Positions 11,701 to 21,653 of a stretch of 64,000 nt of DNA are shown piece after piece. Source of the DNA: Skeletonema tropicum. Lineage: Eukaryota; Bacillariophyta; Thalassiosirophyceae; Thalassiosirales; Thalassiosiraceae. Location: the NCBI GenBank assembly GCA_037178625.1, contig CM074139.1:1364001-1428000 (forward strand), read 5' to 3'. The translations under genes and the position numbers were made by a program. The notes under the pieces are model-generated. The model was not told the origin of the DNA. It saw only the letters and a program-made list of their open reading frames with translations, and made no database searches. The stretch's first letter is position 1. The number at the start of each line of letters is the position of its first letter.

Positions 11701-12310
11701 ACTGTATCGGAAAGAAGAGAACGTCAAAATCACATCTCAATCAACACCAGGGCAAGGTGACGGAGTCATGGACACTGTGCAACAACTTCCTACACACTTG
11801 GCTGGTCCTACTCAACAGGCAGGCGATCAAGGAGTGGAGTTTCAATCCAAAGGCGAAGTCAGTGAGGACATAATGATGGAAAGCACGGTTGAAGGCGACG
11901 ATGATGGAGGATGGTCTGATGATGAATTTGATTTCGAAGATCCCGTGAACAACGATGTCGTGGTTGATGATCAGAAAATCGCGCATGAAAAAGAATTGAA
12001 TGTCATCCCAGTGCCTCCAAGCAGCACCAGTCATGCTGAAGAAGCGGAACTCGTCCATCTACCGCAAGTAGTATCTTCTGTTCGATCTCTAGAAGCTGAG
12101 GCCGATAATGTGCAACAAAATATTCAATCAAAATCAAGTAAAAGTTGTTTCAGCGAAGATCTTTCCAATGCGCTACAAGGAAAAATAGAAAGCGAAAACA
12201 AAGAAATGATACAGAGTGGAAGACTGAAACGATGGGTACCCCTGAGTGAAGATGGAACTCTTCGGTTAAAATTGATGGAAGTCATGCGGCAAGATCTCGT
12301 ACAAACTTAG
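8720..12310 (+). CDS. Large acidic, polyQ/Pro-rich protein with repeated Trp-acidic motifs
   Basis: A 1196-residue single-exon protein I do not recognise. The first 300 residues are very acidic and contain Trp-acidic motifs: GWDNDEDDL at the start, GWDDDDGLLDDF near 47, AWDFEDNDEDIF near 142 and GWSDDDDLFEEE near 294. A similar motif, GWSDDEFDFEDP, recurs near 1061. A Pro-rich run lies near 336 and His/Gln-rich tracts at about 390-445. Residues about 490-850 look like a folded region (starting LRHYYAIRPKLRKYTLGVELDRM), followed by a second Pro-rich run and an ordered C-terminal tail (LKRWVPLSEDGTLRLKLMEV). Trp-acidic motifs in other proteins bind vesicle-coat subunits, so a trafficking role is possible but inferred. 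Confidence 0.75.
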   Translation: MSGWDNDEDDLNDMLFDDDEDTSSLHNSTTFIINENDSTNNNDGNNGWDDDDGLLDDFSSLEEEEEESVPVAGGGETELTSTAGTEVNDGTVLNEQEKMVHNIENNELQTDPEVDAPIEGQSAATSDDNNQDEVVEEEEDDAWDFEDNDEDIFNEQNDDDSLDFVEDTTTMTSSSNNNDVAADVLPPTTTTPASAAAATTTTQFSSSDGANYHQDDTSNPPPLPVENENDVLVSEENRKTNPFLQDSDDEKPPSPSSPKLEEPNVTVPLNNNDNGEDEELDDAIVGNDEDGGDGWSDDDDLFEEEEEEEMEEELLDSSLSPVVTTTATSTVTTMPVAPPPPPPPPPVPLTSSTIAGAESNNISPVANRTRSKNTIRADPPPPPLTKHLDHHHQQEQYQHQQHQQHQQQQYEQQQQQQQFQQQQQFQQQQQQFQQQEQQPTLNPSQQHIHQMLSTYTTNLTNKDYPSQLHSKLHLYQTTQPRTSTNTTTTPAAELRHYYAIRPKLRKYTLGVELDRMAYTLILENGTCTKDKDVIRSYFGVNDDGDVLGGAGKEEEEVAATVEELLIRSANQSLLADALVALTGSEEDVVVIVNKGSESDDFFDSDEDGEGEKTIMGLILSGPTLCMSSVAETCQFTVDLQCGKVEALCDLAISVPFHGDVTTIQEMILGDDDGDEQVVTKIIGDGRIILARARVSVRFRPGGEGGNENDEPTVQYAIQSVNPLLPSNSPVLRHVAIALAHDQEDPFFQQEEQPADVGDATDIRDLFLLNQHLLSDSGLLAVSDHLERLRGAAEAKSTGFRSALRQLDGVTNVSGKLQFLKGTANATRGQGSGTGSGGTSSGFLGLGLALPSAEEIEAAEREAQSAVARQDDASFRFPRPNEVHEGLRFPRPDDDNGGLANLHDDHNANVRPPPPPPPPPPAPPGHPPHADIARPKPIIGGLFTGLSRLAAAATQPSDLQTTEQDWGEAGGTGLTPPSSPKANHFVPPPTSDFPTLYRKEENVKITSQSTPGQGDGVMDTVQQLPTHLAGPTQQAGDQGVEFQSKGEVSEDIMMESTVEGDDDGGWSDDEFDFEDPVNNDVVVDDQKIAHEKELNVIPVPPSSTSHAEEAELVHLPQVVSSVRSLEAEADNVQQNIQSKSSKSCFSEDLSNALQGKIESENKEMIQSGRLKRWVPLSEDGTLRLKLMEVMRQDLVQT

Positions 12311-12470
12311 AGGACTTGAACCCTCTTTTCCTCACGTCTCCTCAAAGACAAAGGAAGGTATACGAAACTAAACAATAGGTAACTTTCTGGATTACTCAGA
12401 GTTACTTTTCCTGTAACAATGGCTCTTTTCAATACACACATATAGAGACAAAACACACACGTGACATCAT

Positions 12471-13591
12471 TTACTCTTCGGATTTCCTTACATCCTTCGA
12501 AAAGTAAAACTTGATGGCGGCAGGCTCAAGTTGGTATGAATGTTTGAAGGCATCATCGTCACCGGTAAACCATGAGTCGGAAACGGAATAATCCTCGATG
12601 TAATCTTTCAAATCAGTGCGAACTTTGCCTTCCCTACCTTCGCCATCTTTCTTATGTCCCACGCTACCAATACGTGTTTCATTATTGGCAAGTGGGCTTG
12701 AAGATGCCTGCAGTGCCAAATCCGAGCCATAGTAAATGACATAGATCTTTCCCATCGGCTTGCCAGATTCATCAACTTTCAACATCTTGAAAAAGTTGGT
12801 TGCCTTTTGCTTCTTCTCGCCATAAAGTTTTTGCTTCGTATCATACCAAGGATATTCATATGGATTTTCCCAGAATATGTCATAAGGGAGATCCTGCAAA
12901 GAAAATGATGAGCATGGACATGGAGCATGTTGTAGGCGAGGCGAATATAGTATATATGATAGAAGATGACATAAACTTACAGCTGCCGCAAGGAAGATAT
13001 TCTCAAACTCGACATCGGGTGCTTTATCAATGACATTCCCTGCCTTATCTTTGACGCCACAAGCACCATTGAACACCACATGATTACCCATACTATGCAT
13101 TAGAAGTGACTTACGAGGGAAGAGATCATTCGGAATCGCATCCACAAAGGCTCTCAGATCCTCTCCAGCGCTCTGAGAAAGACTTCCTTGGTCTGTAAAG
13201 TAATCACCAAGATCATCACAGGGCCAAAGAACGGGAACGGGATAGTACGTGAGACCTGCATCGGTGAAGCGTTGCCATTTATTTGATATGTTGCTCAAGT
13301 GTTCCGCAGGCTGTGTGTTGTAGCCATGCACCACAAATAGTCCTTATTCGTTTTGTTGAGCTCGGGAAATAGCTCAACATGCCTGGCTGCTTTCTCGGGA
13401 GATACATACTTCGCTTTGAACTTTCCACTTTCGTACTCCTTTACTTCCATCAGAAAGACAGCCTCACCGCCACTACAAGACGCGGTGAATTCTACCTCGT
13501 CACCATCTTGGGGCGGCTTTGACTTTGAAGTTGAAGATTTGATTTGAAGCGTAGCAAGGACCAATCCTTCGTATTCTGCTAGTTTTGACAT
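12471..13591 (-). pseudogene. DUF900-type alpha/beta hydrolase with one intron and one frameshift
   Basis: Exon 1 begins at 13591 (MSKLAEYEGLVLATLQ). The hydrolase core follows in another frame: VVHGYNTQPAEHL, then LLMHSMGNHVVF with the nucleophile Ser, as in DUF900-type alpha/beta hydrolases. The frame change falls near 13330-13345. One extra base there would join NKTNK to GLFVVHGYN, so a 1-nt deletion (real or sequencing) is likely. A GT-AG intron at 12894-12980 is 87 bp, a multiple of three with no stop, so retention would add 29 residues in frame. The C-terminal part is DLPYDIFWENPYEYPWYDTK...FKHSYQLEPAAIKFYFSKD. The N-terminal module (about 90 residues) is not recognised. The substrate is unknown. 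Confidence 0.68.
12894..12980 (-). other. Intron (87 bp, GT-AG, stop-free)
   Basis: On the minus strand it begins GTAAGTTTAT after ...GCAGCT and ends TTTGCAG before GATCTCCC. Removal gives FLAADLPYDIFWEN-type continuity; retention keeps the frame. Confidence 0.65.
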
Positions 13592-14159
13592 GATGTTCTT
13601 GTTCCTATTCTTCTATTTCATGCTATGTTGTTGATGTGATCTTCCCAACCAACTTCTTGGGCCAGCCAGCGAGCGAAGGCGAAGGATACTTATGCTTATG
13701 TTCTTGCATGCAGTGGATCTTTCTGTACAATACAAAGCCTGATCGAGCGAAGCAGCCGATTGCTCAACCTTCACACTTCACTTGGCTGAGACATTTTCTT
13801 CGTGCCAGCATCTGCTTCCCTGCAACGCGACATCTTCTATCTATTTATTTTCTTCTTTCTGAAGTGCAACAGCAGTTCGTATGATGAAGATGTTGAGTAC
13901 CGGTTGAAGGAACTTTTCTTCTCTACCGACACTTCAACATGGAACATGGAACATGGACGCAACTTCCATGTTCCATGTCGCACGCAGAATTCCATGTCGG
14001 ATGGGCTGGATGGAGGATGGAGTGGGAGCTGGCTGGGATGAACATCGACGAACGAGGAAAGAGGAGAGAGCAAAGAGTAGGGAATAGGTAACCGCAACCA
14101 GCACAGTGTTGCATTGCAGCTTGCAGCACCTTCTTCTCCACCATCCCCACTAAGATATA
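13592..14159. other. Divergent intergenic region
   Basis: A 568 bp region between the hydrolase and the plastid protein. Near 13936-13979 there is a cluster of CATGGAA repeats in both orientations that could form a small hairpin. No gene is seen. Confidence 0.4.
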
Positions 14160-15499
14160 ATGATGTCAATCCGCTACCTCCTTCTTTTGACAATAACCTG
14201 TTGGTGCACAGCATTATTATCGGCTACCGTGGCATCTGCTTTCCTCCATCCTATTTGCACAACACAACATCACTTGTCGACGATACCCACGGGCAAGAGA
14301 AAAGTGTCGTTGTTCTTGTCAGCAGACAATGATTCTACCGCACAACTCATTAACATGGGGCTGGAAGAAGATTCGAATGTGCCCGTCATATCTTCATCTT
14401 CAACAAAAAGTAGCAGTAATGGCGAAAGCGTTGACAATATAGCTTTAGAAAATGAATCATTACTTTCATCGTCAGCTGTAGAAAACATTATGAAAGATGC
14501 GTTTCCAGACAACACCAGTATTGATATCAAAAGCAAGAATACAATACTGAGCCGCTGGGAAAGGCGGCTTAACACTTTCGAAGACGCATTCAGTATCCAT
14601 AAACTATCTGCGGTGGTGTATACTATAACATCTTTCACTCTAATGGGAACCGCCGCCTGTCGTTGGTTAATAGGTAGACAAGAGCTGTTTGCCACGATTC
14701 CAGACTATCTCGAGCCGGTCATGTGGGCATTTTTTATATCTAATTTCTTCATGTGCATGGCTTCCATTCGCATGGCTTTATTGTACAGATCGAATAATGT
14801 TGCCTCTAGAAATGCCTTCATTGGGGTCGCAGGGTCTTCCTTATTTTCGGGTTACTTTTTAGTTTGGGCAAGTCCATTTGCACCAGAACAAATGACTGAA
14901 CCATTAGCCAGTCAAATTGGCTTTGGTATACTGTGCGCTTGGAATGTGATCTTGATCGTCGATACCATGATTCGAGCATCAGATCTGATTGATGACCGTC
15001 GAAAGAAGAAGACATCGAAAGAGGAGAATACATCTTATGGTTATGGGTTAGATTACTTTAGCTACATATTCAGTGCGTCTTGGCCACTTCCTGTAATATT
15101 TTCGACTGGTTACATCAATTCAGTGCTCTATGATCATGGATGGCTGATTAGCGTATTCGATCAAGTGCTGCAGAAGGAACATTTTGGGTTGCAAGCGAGT
15201 GTGTTTTACAATAACGTCGGTAAGGTTCATAACTGCATGTCATATTTTCTCCCTCTCTGTTACCATTTCAACCCTCTGACAATCTCATAATTCGATGAAA
15301 CTAATCTCTCTACATAGGTGGGAGTATGGCAGCAAGTTATGCGGCATTTTTCATCACACTCAGAGACAAGATGCTGATATCAAAGAGAGTTGAGAGGGCA
15401 GGAATACTTGTTTTCTCTATTCCAATTCTGATTTGGACTATCGATGTCTCTGCTCGAATCTTCCCGTATGTATTGGGTATTTTGCAGGTGGAGCAGTGA
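14160..15499 (+). CDS. Plastid-targeted multi-pass membrane protein
   Basis: A 413-residue protein in two exons (14160-15219 and 15318-15499) with a 98 bp GT-AG intron at 15220-15317. Splicing gives ...FYNNVGGSMAASYAAFF and stops at TGA 15497-15499. The N-terminus is a signal-peptide-like stretch ending ATVASAF-LHP, with Phe at about residue 28. This matches the ASAF motif that routes diatom proteins into the four-membrane plastid. A Ser-rich acidic region follows, then at least six hydrophobic segments, including VVYTITSFTLMGTAACRWLIG, YLEPVMWAFFISNFFMCMASIRMALL and AGILVFSIPILIWTIDVSA. The family is not recognised. Location in a plastid envelope or thylakoid membrane is inferred from the presequence. 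Confidence 0.78.
15220..15317 (+). other. Intron (98 bp, GT-AG)
   Basis: GTAAGG donor after ...AACGTCG and TACATAG acceptor before GTGGGAG. Total exon length is 1242 nt, a multiple of three, and the frame stays open to a stop at 15499. Confidence 0.8.
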
Positions 15500-16141
15500 G
15501 AGGTGTAAACTGTCTGATTCATACGCCTGCTCCCTATGGTAATGCCAATGCCAATACCATTGCAAGTTCTTTTAATCATTATTTATAAACATCTCTTTTC
15601 TCTAGAGGACAACCACTTCTCTCCTCTAATCACCAAGTAAGCACCATGAGAAAAAGTTGTGATGACTTGAGGTTCCAACCATGCTGCTTATTTCAGCCTA
15701 ACCAAATGAAAGGAAAGGAAAATCCGAAGCCTCAAAGCAACCAAATAAACAATAGCAAAAGGATTGGGGGTCCCACAAGGGGAGTCAAAGATTCGATCAG
15801 ATGTTTTCACGTCGTCACAGTCTAGCTTTTTAGTTTGCAATTAGCAACACGTAGAATCGGTAGAACCTCATATTCTTACGTACTGTCTCCTGTGCAAGAA
15901 TAAGAAAATGGGGCAAAAATAAGATTTATAAACTTATTCTAGTAGGGTCCATTTGGTGACAAATGTACATTTTTGGGCATTCTTTGTTGTACTTTGGACA
16001 CAAAGACTACGACACACGACCTAAACAAAAACCAAAAACAAAGACAATGATGGACATAACGCCATAGCAAGCATTTGAGCTACTGAAAGAGTATGGTACG
16101 CAACAACACAGCTAACAAAAGATTATAAAAGATAAGCCACA
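15500..16141. other. Intergenic region
   Basis: A 642 bp stretch between two plus-strand genes. It is AT-rich toward the SNARE start. I see no gene, RNA or repeat. Confidence 0.4.
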
Positions 16142-17206
16142 ATGACAAAACAAGACGAGGAGCTAACAATCCTCCTAACCAAACTCTACGCCATCCAAGA
16201 ACAAGTAGGTGCCGTCGAAAAATCCTCCGATGCCGACAAGAAAAATCGTGCCGCCTCCGCCGGTCAAGTCCAGATGGGCAAGGGCCGCAAGGGTAAAAAG
16301 ACGGGATCACGCTTCCTCGAATTAAAATCATCAATTATTGATCGACTCAAGAGTGTGGTGGCACTGCAGGAGGAGTTTTCGTCATCGGTGTCGCTTGATC
16401 CAAAGGTGAAGATTGCAACACAGGCGGAAATAAGGGAGTTGGTCCGACAGGCACAAGATGAATGGGGTGAATTGAATGATATGTATAAAAAGGAGGCACG
16501 GAAGAAAAAGTCAAAGTTTACACCGGAAGAGTTGGAAACGCAGCAGTCGCTTGTGATGGAGTTGCAAGCGCAGATTGAGAAGGTGAAGGATGTGCAGATG
16601 GCGGGATATTCGAGGGGAGGAGGGGCGGTGGATGAGGGGGTGACACTTAATTTGGGGGCGTTGGCTGCTTTGGATGCGGTTGACTTTGATTCTGCCAGTG
16701 GTGAGAGCTTATACTTGTCGTTGCTTTGGATCAGATGTATTGGTGAACACATATGATGTGTGTAATTATCCATTTTCAATGCTAATTTTTATATACCCAC
16801 TTTTTCTCTATCAGATCCATCTGGCGGCGGCAAATCATGGACTGCTGGAACTACCGGAGTTGCAATGACTGGCTCACAACAAGTTCAACTACAACAAATT
16901 CGTGATCGCGACGCTGAATTTGATCAAGATCTTGATGAGATTGGCGAGGGAATACAAGATTTACATGAGTTAGCCTTACGGCAGGGAGAGGAGGTGAAAC
17001 GACAAAATCAAATGCTGCAAGAGGTGGGGGCAAAGATTGATAATGCTCATGAGCATATGGTGAATGTTAATGCAAAGATGAAGGATACCTTGAATGAAGT
17101 GGGAAGATCTACGGAAAAGATGTGTGTTGATATCATGTGTATTGTATTAGGAATTGGCCTTGCAGGAGTTATATATAAAATGGCTACGGGAGGAGGTTCA
17201 TTGTAG
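16142..17206 (+). CDS. Qc-SNARE (SYP7-like), tail-anchored
   Basis: A 316-residue protein in two exons (16142-16700, 16815-17206) with a 114 bp GT-AG intron. The N-terminal half is helical and polar and includes KFTPEELETQQSLVMELQAQIEKV, reminiscent of the linker in plant SYP7 Qc-SNAREs. A SNARE motif runs from about residue 220 to 285 (IRDRDAEFDQDLDEIGEGIQ...EVKRQNQMLQEVGAKID), with the zero-layer Gln most likely in RQNQM. A single C-terminal membrane anchor follows (MCVDIMCIVLGIGLAGVIY). It would contribute one helix to a four-helix fusion complex on an endomembrane, probably ER or plasma membrane if the SYP7 assignment holds. Confidence 0.82.
16701..16814 (+). other. Intron (114 bp, GT-AG)
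   Basis: GTGAGAGC donor after ...GCCAGTG and a pyrimidine-rich TTTTTCTCTATCAG acceptor. The splice joins DSAS to DPSGGGKSW in frame. Confidence 0.8.
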
Positions 17207-17373
17207 AGTCTTGTTGACATTGCGCTCCGTTTTGAATGGCACTAAAATAATGTTTTGCAAATAGAATGTAAGTATACAAGAGTGAATGTGCGTGAAAATC
17301 TGCAATTTTATCTTAGAAATCAGGTCAGTGTATGTAAATTGCAAACAAAATGAAAATGAAACCCCGTCAAAAT

Positions 17374-19262
17374 CTAGTAAGGAAAGATTTCTTCAGCACT
17401 GAGCGAAAGCAACCGTGTTGGACATGCATCTTCCTCATTGCTCACTGTGCAGAAAGCTTTGAAGCCATCAACACACCAGTTCACCTTGGCCAAATTTAAG
17501 AACAAAATGATGATGCAACCGATGGTGGCAAGTGCGATGATAGTAGCCAAGATACCCACAAGAATAGATCCCATTCCTGTCTTCTTGACATATGCGTCGA
17601 TTCTTGTCTTGCCAATGTAAGCTCCCAACAAACACACGCAGAAGAAGTACACAGCATATTGCCATGGGACCAATCCACTCATAACAAACATGACAGCGAC
17701 ACTACTGCTCGTGAGCAGAATCATTGTCGCAGTGGTTGCAGTGGACACACGAGGATTCACTCCCATCACAATCATCAAAGGTCCCAAGACCATACCTCCT
17801 CCAATACCGATTAGACCGGCAACAATTCCCGCAACAAAGGTGAAGAATGAATAGTACTGCAATTTCTTAAAGTCCCACAACACATCAGTTTCATTGAAGG
17901 GATAATTCACTGCAACACGCTCATTGACACTCTTGACATTCTTCCAACCAAAAACGGCAGCAAATCCCATAGTCCACAAGAACTGAGCAGCCACCAACAC
18001 GTAAAAGCCGGCATCTTGGCAAGTAATACCAATCACACTGTCAACCCCCTTTCCGCCCTTCAAAAAAGTAATGACAGTGAGCCCAATCCACAACAAAATG
18101 AGATAGGCTATCTTTTCCATAGGATATTGACGAGAATCCTCCTCGAGATACTTTCTTCGCTGTTCCAGCTGTTTTGGATCATCCTCTTCCTCGACTGTCT
18201 CTTCTTCAGCATTTCCTTCAACGTCATTCACTGCCTCACTGACCTTCTTTTCTTCACTATTGGCATCAGCTGCTTCCGCCAACTTACTACTCTCTCTATT
18301 TGCCAACTCGATTCTCTCCGCCTTGGCAGCTTTATCCTTGGCATAGGCTGCAAAGAATTTCTTAAAAGTTTTGAACGCCGTGAATCCCAAAACAAGCGCG
18401 GCAAAGCACAAGAATAGCCAATTGGGGAAAACACGTTGAATGATCACACCAAGAACTGCACCTGCCATCTCCATGGGTGCAAGGAACAAGGCCATGTTGT
18501 AATCGATCACTGGTCGAGTGTAGAATTTGCGTTTTCCATCTCCTCCATCAAGATACTTTTGACGATCCTCTGCAATTTCCATTGGTCCCTTGCCCTTCTC
18601 ATAGGCAATCATCTTACCCGGATGTGTCTCAGAGGGAGTACCCTTGGTATCACGAATATGTTCATCTGGATGGCGCTTTCGGATGTTGACGAGAATCCCT
18701 CCCAAACTAGCACCAAAGATGGATGCTTGGGATAGACCGGAAGCGGGCTTTGGAGGAAATCGAAGAAGCAGAATACCCATGGGGACGTAGATTCCTCCTC
18801 CACCTACTCCACATGCGGTAGCGATACCGGCGGTGAGGAACCAAACGATTGTTCCAACACTGATGTCGAAGCATAAGTCGTATCATGGATGTGTTCAAGG
18901 AAACATAATGAGTGAGAAAAGCTTATTCACAGTCATGCAATCAAACACATCAGATCTTCAACCAGAGCTCAATAAACTTACATATCAGTCCACAAAAACG
19001 GGTAATGATTGTCACTATTTCCATCTTCCGCATTCGTATTGAACAACTTTCTATTGTAGCAAAGGCCATAGTTGTAATCAGTGAATAGGTAACCATCACA
19101 ATCCATGCAGTCACTAACTGAAATACCTCCACAGTTCGGACAGGTGAATTGACCTTCGCCAGCGCATTTGCCTTCTTCACCTGCTGCGGAGGCTAGTGGA
19201 ACGATGATGACAAGAAGTGCTAGGAGGAGTGTGATGAAGAATGACCGGGGTAGTTGTGTCAT
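17374..19262 (-). CDS. TauE/SafE-type (TSUP) membrane exporter with Cys-rich lumenal N-terminus
   Basis: A 588-residue protein in two exons (19262-18982 and 18859-17374) with a 122 bp GT-AG intron at 18860-18981. Splicing joins FLWTDI to VGTIVWFLTAGIATACGVGGGG. A signal peptide (FFITLLLALLVIIVPLASA) is followed by a Cys-rich segment (CPNCGGISVSDCMDCDGY). The TauE/SafE repeat halves follow: GVGGGGIYVPMGILLL in the first and GLIGIGGGMVLGPLMIVMGV in the second. A long charged loop (KDKAAKAERIE...EEEDDPKQLEQRRK) separates them. TSUP proteins move sulphur-containing or organic anions across membranes. The substrate here is unknown. The Cys-rich lumenal part resembles what I recall of plant and protist TSUPs. 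Confidence 0.85.
18860..18981 (-). other. Intron (122 bp, GT-AG)
   Basis: On the minus strand GTAAGTTTATTG donor after GACTGATAT and GACATCAG acceptor before TGTTGGAAC. The exons sum to 1767 nt, a multiple of three. Confidence 0.82.
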
Positions 19263-20087
19263 TTTGGATGGTATGTTTTGAGTTGGAATCGTAAATCTTC
19301 TTCGAAGTACAAGATATGATGCTGCTGATTAAACGGAGCTGGCTAATAACTATGATGATCAAGTTATTGCAAACAACTACGCTCTCAAGGGTAGGTATCA
19401 GCTTGTTTTGCTACTCTAGAGCTGGACATGAACAATGGTGGCATTGTTGTTCCGTGAAAACGAAGGAGTGGAAAATGGACGGATGCGAGGGGCTGGTGCG
19501 TGAGTGTGACGTTGGATGACGTCAAAATGACCGCCACCGATGGGACATGTATGGGACGATATTGGATGACTGTTTCTAAAACTCTATTTCCTAAATTGGA
19601 GACCAGGCATCCTTGCTTCAGACAGTTATGTTGTCTTGAGTAATCTTGACTCTTTGGAGACGCTTGCGCTTTACCCTAACTTGGCTAATTATTTGCATAG
19701 GTTGTAGGAGTAGTTAGTAAGATGTCATCGACAGAATAGCAGACACTCTATGGTACATCTACGCACTAGACACCCGACATCATGTTTAATATTTTATGCG
19801 ATGAAAGGCTGGCCCTCTGGAGAGCCAACCTACTTGATGAAGAAGAGAGTTTCACACAGTAAAAATGATGAGCGAGGCAAATAAGGCAAAGCTAATATAG
19901 ACGCTGAAAGTGCAAGGAGAGAGCATTGGGTCACTTGCTGCAAGTATCGAGAAAAGAATGTGTTATCTTTTTTCTCAAACTGTAAGGAATTGTGTGAGGT
20001 CCTCTTTCCAGAGCATCTGGCCACAGAGCGATGATACAGAATGCACAAGTCGAACTCAAGGTTTGGGTCCTTTGAAAACAAACTCCC
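19263..20087. other. Intergenic region
   Basis: An 825 bp stretch upstream of the TSUP gene and downstream of the sulfotransferase. A TGACGT-type motif pair lies near 19506-19523 (gtgTGACGTtggaTGACGTca), which resembles a bZIP site; this is a weak call. No gene is seen. Confidence 0.35.
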
Positions 20088-21053
20088 TTAATATGTACCA
20101 TAAAGAAGACCTTCCATCTCCGTTTCCTTTTCAAATTGTTTTCTATATGATTCTGTATCAACCTCAAGATTAAACTTGCTAAAATTAATCATGGGCCGAA
20201 ACAGCGGTTCCTTCGAGAGTGTTTCGATCATGACAGGATTATAAGGACCTTTATCTTCCGGAAACTTAAAGTCTTTACAGTTGGGCGGAAGTGGGAGATG
20301 ACTCATCCCAATCTCATGAAACAATTCGGTAAATTTTGTTTCACAGGACCGCGCTAAATCTTCGTACCATATCCATAGCGGTCGTTGTTGAGTAGGTGAT
20401 GGCAACGGGATGAAATTGTGATAGGCCGCATGGACAAGCGTCCGAGTGAATGCCAATGCCTGTTGACTTTTCTCAAAGACATCGTTTGCTATTTCTATCT
20501 CAGTGGGCTGGTTCCTACTCGGATTGCGATCCTCCAACTTTTTCATTTCACCCCATCGTTTGGACATACTGATACCCTTTTCAATGACATTTGCTCGCAT
20601 CTGTATGACTACCGACGCATTGTAATCTCTGATTAGGTCAATGAGCTCCTGATAAGTTTGCTTGTTTCTAAATCGATCATTTAGATGTGCCGTGCACACC
20701 CATTTGCCATCTACAATACCAGTTCGATTGGCTGGTAGGCTACCACATCGTTCGAAGTGAGCTCTTGCAGCCTTTCCGTCTCCTTCCCATTGTGGAAGAA
20801 TGGAAGGATTATAGTGGTTCTTGATAGTTTGGTGCACGAAGGTGGAGCCAACCCTCGATGATTTGATTATCATTAAATACCTTGGATATGGTCGTGTTAA
20901 TTCTTTTTGGGCATTAATTTTGTTCTCCGCTCTCTCCATATTTTTGACGACGACAGTGCTAGAAAGATCATTCGTGGCAACTATGGTATTCAACAGCAAT
21001 CCAGCAGCCGCCAATGACAATAATAACAACGCTGCAATCTTACATGACATCAT
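20088..21053 (-). CDS. Sulfotransferase-like type II membrane protein
   Basis: A 321-residue protein. The N-terminus holds one hydrophobic segment (IAALLLLSLAAAGLLLNTIVA), typical of a Golgi type II anchor or signal sequence. A phosphate-binding loop follows near residue 65 (YLMIIKSSRVGSTFVHQTIK), which fits the 5'-PAPS loop of membrane sulfotransferases. A later stretch, IQMRANVIEKGISMSKRW, has the Arg and Ser spacing of the 3'-phosphate site. It would move a sulfuryl group from PAPS to a glycan or peptide in the Golgi. The acceptor cannot be told. Assignment rests on these two motifs; the rest of the protein is not diagnostic. Confidence 0.68.
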   Translation of the reverse strand: MMSCKIAALLLLSLAAAGLLLNTIVATNDLSSTVVVKNMERAENKINAQKELTRPYPRYLMIIKSSRVGSTFVHQTIKNHYNPSILPQWEGDGKAARAHFERCGSLPANRTGIVDGKWVCTAHLNDRFRNKQTYQELIDLIRDYNASVVIQMRANVIEKGISMSKRWGEMKKLEDRNPSRNQPTEIEIANDVFEKSQQALAFTRTLVHAAYHNFIPLPSPTQQRPLWIWYEDLARSCETKFTELFHEIGMSHLPLPPNCKDFKFPEDKGPYNPVMIETLSKEPLFRPMINFSKFNLEVDTESYRKQFEKETEMEGLLYGTY

Positions 21054-21149
21054 GACCTGGAAATGGAATCAGATTTTTTCTCCAGCTGCGTCCAGCACGA
21101 TCGGTGTTTTAAGTTTGAAGTGGAGAGGGAGTGAGAAGTGAGAAGTGAG

Positions 21150-21653
21150 AGTACCAGTCTAAAACTAGTCTGTACCTTAAGATACGAGTCTGTACCATAA
21201 GATGTGCTGAATTTTCTATCTGTCCGTTTCGGACGAGTTCTTGTTCGATTCGAGTGAAACCAAGACAGAGGGAGTTAGCGATGGTGTTGTAGGAGAGGTC
21301 TGCATACTCGGTTCGGACCATAGAATCGTTTAGGAGACCATTGAGGGGAGTGTACCTATGGTGAAAAGATTAGCTGAAACTGAAATATCCTGAATTTTTA
21401 AAATGAATAGTTTTGCTGTTTTCAGCTAATCTTTTCACCATAGGTACACTCCCCTCAATGGTCTCCTAAACGATTCTATGGTCCGAACCGAGTATGCAGA
21501 CCTCTCCTACAACATCATAGCTAACTCCCTCTGTCTTGGTTTCACACGAATCGGGCAAGAACTCGTCCGAAACGGACAGATAGAAAATTCAGCACATCTT
21601 AAGTAAGGTACAGACTCGTATCTTAAGGTACAGACTAGTTTTAGACTGGTACT
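21150..21653. repeat. 504 bp inverted repeat (two ~230 bp arms, ~37 bp loop)
   Basis: The left arm (21150-21380) and right arm (about 21418-21653) are reverse complements with few differences. The tips read GTACCAGTCTAAAACTAG... inward on both sides. Both arms keep the same reading frame (SMVRTEYADLSYN.IANSLCLGFTRI.QELVRNGQIENSAHL), preceded in the right arm by a splice-acceptor-like CTAATCTTTTCACCATAG. Some differences are silent and some are not. A transcript would fold into a long hairpin. It may be a foldback element or an inverted duplication of an exon fragment; no clear target duplication is visible. Confidence 0.85.

Noticed and set aside
19500..19525. TGACGT pair as a bZIP-regulated promoter element
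   Set aside because: Two short motifs about 250 bp from the nearest start are not enough evidence for a regulatory call.
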